Positions 24,703 through 27,381 of a DNA stretch of 27,381 nucleotides are shown here, piece after piece. The notes under the pieces were generated by a model that searched no databases, was not told the DNA's origin, and worked only from the letters and a program-made list of their open reading frames with translations. The stretch spans positions 1 through 27,381 of the forward strand of contig DAOURR010000029.1 of assembly GCA_030627625.1 (NCBI GenBank). The letters are read 5' to 3'. Position 1 is the stretch's first letter, and every line of letters begins with the position of its first letter. The position numbers were made by a program, and so were the translations under genes. The stretch comes from UBA3103 sp002365855. GTDB taxonomy: Bacteria > Bacillota > Desulfotomaculia > Desulfotomaculales > Pelotomaculaceae.

Positions 24703-24731
24703 AGTCTATAGTAAAAAGGGCAGTGTGTCAA
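24703..24731 (-). promoter_or_regulatory. sigma-A-type promoter of the pyr operon
   Basis: On the minus strand a perfect -35 TTGACA (24726-24731) is followed after 17 bases by TAGACT (24703-24708, 4 of 6 -10 bases). Transcription would begin near 24695, just before the PyrR-binding hairpin, which is the expected distance for a short pyr leader. Confidence 0.7.
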
Positions 24732-24839
24732 TATTTTTACATTTTCATGGCACATCTGAAGATTGCAAGTTTAATTGCCTTTGCCTTACATAAATTAGCA
24801 AAACCGTGTCAAATATACATCTATAAACAATCTCTCTAG

Positions 24840-26648
24840 TTAGCTTTTGGATACTGATAAAACAACCAGATCCCCTCCGTCGTCCAGCTCAGCTCTGAGG
24901 TTTTGCTGTACCATGTTAATATTCGCCATGCGGTCACCAACCTGGACCCGGACACCTTCGTAGGCTTTCCTTATTAAGATCTTTCTATTTTTCCCGGCTC
25001 TGATCTGAGTCCTTGCCCCCATCTCGGATCCCGCTTCATTCAGAATGATGTCGCCGCCGGCAATAATCTCCCCGCCCCGGAACACTCCTTTAATTACAAC
25101 ATTTCCCCCTGCGCCTATGACCGTATTGATACATCCAAGTCCCTCTACCTTAACGTCACCTGAAGCCTCTATTCTACTGTTAACTGAATAACTAAAAGTG
25201 ATATTAGATTTATCCCCGGCCATATTGTTCAAGAGTATAAGAACTTCTTTCATTTCAGTGAGCAATTCCAAAAATTCTTCACTGGTCTCTATCTTTAGAA
25301 CATTCAAACCACTTAATTTCTTTTCCACTTTTTCAAGCAGTTCTACCATCTCCCTGGGCACAATAAAAGTGTTCTGGCCGGAAAGCCTGATCATTTCATT
25401 TATCAGACCGGGTACCCTGGCAAACTTCTTGTCTATAATAAGCTGGATCAACTGCCCGGCTTTAACGTCTTTCAGTTTCTCACTGTGCCGGGCAAGGTCA
25501 GAAACCATAGCCGAGATAGATGACAGGTCAGACTGCAGCGCCTCAAGTATTTTATAAAACGCCCTGAAAAAGCTGTTATTGCCACCTGCCACAAGGTTGC
25601 TGCCCGTTATATTCTGCATAACCGTTATGTCGCCCTGGGCTGCAATGCGAGCTTCAAAGATCATCCCCAGGATGTTGATTTTTCCGGCTGCCTGTATGGT
25701 CATACCTTCATTTACATTTCCATGTATAACCACATCACCTTTAAAACGGATGTTCCCGGAAGTAATATCAATATCACCTTTTTTATGCAATACGGGATCG
25801 ACATCAACGATACATCGCTTCCCGATCTGCCTGGCTAAAGGCCTCCCGCCTATCCTGGCGTAAGCTTGATATCCATCAGGCGACAACTCGGCGCCATTGC
25901 CGCCGGTTAGCTCAATAATCTGAGGTATGGGAGGTTTAATGGTATCCCCGTTAATATTCTTTCCGGGTTTTCCCTGGATGCCGGGATACTTAACCGCCAG
26001 CAACGTACCCGGTTCAACAGAGGGAATCTCTACCATATCACGGAAATTAACCTTCTCTCTGTCATAATCTACCTTCTGTTCTTCCTGGCTGGCGTTAAAA
26101 CGAAATTCTACCCTGTCATTAACTGTTTCTCCAGGCGGTTCCCCTTCAGCTATTAAGTATATCCCGTCTTCCGGCTTGCTGAGAATAGCCTGTATTTCTC
26201 CATGCCTGACACCATAAGTAATATTTCTTTTAGACAGGTCCTGAAGTATTTCATCCAGCGTAAAAGGGCAGGTCTTTTCAATACGCCTTTCCGCTTTTAA
26301 AACCAGGTTGTTTTCAGCCTCCAGGTCTTCCACAAGATAGCGGGTATTTTTACCCGCCCTTAATTCCAAATTTACCGACATTCTATCGGAATCTGTAATA
26401 ATCTGGTATGAGCCCGGCTCATCCATGCTTAAAGGGGTTAAAACTATGTCGTCTTTTTCTGTTACATCAGTTTTTTTAGAAACAATTGCCCCGTTAACTA
26501 CGAGTTCCACACCATCACAGGGAGTTATAGCAAGGACTTTACCCTCACTAGACGTGCTTTTGACATGAATTGTACCGTTTTTTACCCAAATCCCGGTCAT
26601 ATGTTTATATGTGTTCATTTCTACGGGCTCGTATTTTTCCGGTGCCAT
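24840..26648 (-). CDS. FapA family (DUF342) protein, polymer-like beta-helix
   Basis: 602-residue soluble protein of the FapA/DUF342 family, named for flagellar assembly in Vibrio but common in Firmicutes with unclear role. The N-terminal third contains the conserved PYGVRHGEI-like turn (ITYGVRHGEIQAILSK) and GKPGKNINGDTIKPP. A right-handed beta-helix follows (about 260-360, repeats such as GNIRFKGDVVIHGNVNEG, INILGMIFEARIAAQGD), then a helical/coiled-coil part (about 365-475) and a second short beta-helix (VKVEGLGCINTVIGAGGNVV). ATG at 26648 has AAAGGGGGA at a spacing of about 8. It stands alone, not with flagellar or motility genes, upstream (by transcription) of the pyr promoter and not in that operon. 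Confidence 0.9.
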   Translation of the reverse strand: MAPEKYEPVEMNTYKHMTGIWVKNGTIHVKSTSSEGKVLAITPCDGVELVVNGAIVSKKTDVTEKDDIVLTPLSMDEPGSYQIITDSDRMSVNLELRAGKNTRYLVEDLEAENNLVLKAERRIEKTCPFTLDEILQDLSKRNITYGVRHGEIQAILSKPEDGIYLIAEGEPPGETVNDRVEFRFNASQEEQKVDYDREKVNFRDMVEIPSVEPGTLLAVKYPGIQGKPGKNINGDTIKPPIPQIIELTGGNGAELSPDGYQAYARIGGRPLARQIGKRCIVDVDPVLHKKGDIDITSGNIRFKGDVVIHGNVNEGMTIQAAGKINILGMIFEARIAAQGDITVMQNITGSNLVAGGNNSFFRAFYKILEALQSDLSSISAMVSDLARHSEKLKDVKAGQLIQLIIDKKFARVPGLINEMIRLSGQNTFIVPREMVELLEKVEKKLSGLNVLKIETSEEFLELLTEMKEVLILLNNMAGDKSNITFSYSVNSRIEASGDVKVEGLGCINTVIGAGGNVVIKGVFRGGEIIAGGDIILNEAGSEMGARTQIRAGKNRKILIRKAYEGVRVQVGDRMANINMVQQNLRAELDDGGDLVVLSVSKS

Positions 26649-26778
26649 TCAGGGATCCCCCTTTAATTAAAGTCGAGTAAATGCAGTTTTTGAGGGTTAG
26701 GTCAATATCTTCGTTAATTAATCAAAATTTCTCTAAAATGCCAGAACTTTGGCACTTTTTTTATTCTCCACAAAAATG

Positions 26779-26807
26779 AAAAGCTCCTGCAGGCTGCAGA
26801 AACTTTT
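26779..26807 (-). terminator. terminator of the yqhV-like gene
   Basis: On the minus strand AAAAG..CTGCAG pairs with CTGCAG..CTTTT, followed by CATTTTT. It begins 14 bases after the stop. A second hairpin (TGCCA/TGGCA, about 26738-26760) with T-runs on both sides lies just beyond and may back it up from either direction. Confidence 0.65.
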
Positions 26808-26820
26808 CCTTAATTTGTAC

Positions 26821-27096
26821 TCATAGTTTGTTAATTCCTATAAAAATCAGTGCGACTCCCGTTATTATCACTGACATTCCCATCAGGGAGACCTTACCCG
26901 AGAGTCCGAGCAGACCCAGGCTGGTCACGGTAAGCAGCGCAGTAGGACCAATTAATGCCAGTACAGCATTAATTTTAAACGCAGTCTCAACACTGCCGTA
27001 CTTAAGCATGAGCATCGCAGCGGTAAATTCAATATTGGCAGAGAGGAACCTGACCCCGGCCATACCTAAAACGATTTTATCCGCGATAGAGAACAT
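26821..27096 (-). CDS. yqhV: YqhV-like membrane protein (DUF2619)
   Basis: A 91-residue membrane protein with about three hydrophobic helices and the YqhV signature: FSIADKIVLGMAGVRFLSA, then IEFTAAMLMLKYGSVETA, KINAVLALIGPTALL. In Bacillus yqhV lies next to the spoIIIA sporulation cluster; its role is unknown. The frame can be extended to 27132, but the ATG at 27096 is chosen because AGGAGGG is 6 bases before it and directly abuts the other nearby ATG. It stands alone in this window; whether sporulation genes lie outside cannot be seen. Confidence 0.85.
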   Translation of the reverse strand: MFSIADKIVLGMAGVRFLSANIEFTAAMLMLKYGSVETAFKINAVLALIGPTALLTVTSLGLLGLSGKVSLMGMSVIITGVALIFIGINKL

Positions 27097-27271
27097 GAGC
27101 ATCCCTCCTAGTAAAAGCTTATAAGAGTTCATATGCAGGGCACGTGGCAGAAATGACCATCAGCACTGATGTCCCCAGGCTTTTTCGCAAGGCAAACCGT
27201 TGCTGCGAAATTATCTGCAAGTAACCATTTTTTTTCTAATGAATACCTTGGTTTGAGAACTTCTTCTTATT

Positions 27272-27370
27272 AACCTGTAATTTTGCAGAATCCTTGTCCC
27301 AGCCATTTGCACAATAATTAGGCTTAAAACCTCTATTCAACCTGCAAAATTTGCATGATTTTTGTCCGAC
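27272..27370. repeat. degenerate direct repeat upstream of yqhV
   Basis: Two copies of an AACCTG-(C/T)AA-x-TTTGCA-x-GA-T-x-TTGTCC pattern begin at 27272 and 27339, 67 bases apart. A related GCAAC-TTTGTCC occurs near 80-93. The rest of the 285-base stretch 27097-27381 holds no gene that I can support. Confidence 0.4.
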
Positions 27371-27381
27371 ATAATTTTTGA

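Noticed and set aside
27130..27240. Riboswitch (cyclic di-GMP type) upstream of yqhV
   Set aside because: Fragments such as GCAAAC and GCAACGG were suggestive, but the required paired stems and tetraloop/receptor pattern could not be assembled on either strand.

Overview
The window looks like part of the chromosome of a low- to moderate-GC Gram-positive bacterium, most likely a Clostridia-class Firmicute of the Desulfotomaculum/Pelotomaculum (Peptococcaceae) type. The reasons are strong AGGAGG ribosome sites with frequent TTG and GTG starts, a PyrR-attenuated pyr operon with the NAD-linked PyrK/PyrD pair, a YqhV protein, a FapA (DUF342) protein and a Gram-positive-type RqcH. The genus is an inference; no rRNA or tRNA gene is present to anchor it.

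Region 1 (about 1-7200) is a patchy accessory zone full of debris. It holds an intact CNNM/CorC-like membrane protein (minus strand). Next come an EamA-type transporter and a MocR-type aminotransferase/regulator that lie head to head and are both cut off at their 5' ends, with one junction at about 2527-2531. A CARDB-like fragment, an intact SAM-dependent methyltransferase, a copy of the dapF tail and a fragment of a membrane protein follow. A family of ~75-bp palindromic elements (GGGACGTGCC...GGCACGTCCC) has three full copies and three partial ones here. At 5308-6757 there is a small AT-rich plus-strand cassette: two related 102-aa proteins with an Sm-like look and a YkgJ-like cysteine-cluster protein. 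This cassette sits between two direct copies of the dapF 3' end with its terminator, and is the best candidate for something undescribed.

Region 2 (about 7200-12863) is ordinary: dapF (diaminopimelate epimerase) and a P2A-type calcium ATPase on the minus strand, then rqcH on the plus strand, divergent from the ATPase.

Region 3 (about 12866-24731) is one long minus-strand pyrimidine operon, read from right to left: promoter, PyrR attenuator 1, pyrR, PyrR attenuator 2, pyrB, pyrC, carA, carB, pyrK, pyrD, pyrF, a membrane-anchored metallophosphoesterase, and pyrE. It contains every step from glutamine/bicarbonate to UMP. Both attenuators show a PyrR-binding loop, an antiterminator and a terminator that are mutually exclusive.

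Region 4 (about 24840-27381) holds a stand-alone FapA/DUF342 protein and a YqhV-like membrane protein with its terminator, then about 285 bases of non-coding DNA with a degenerate direct repeat.
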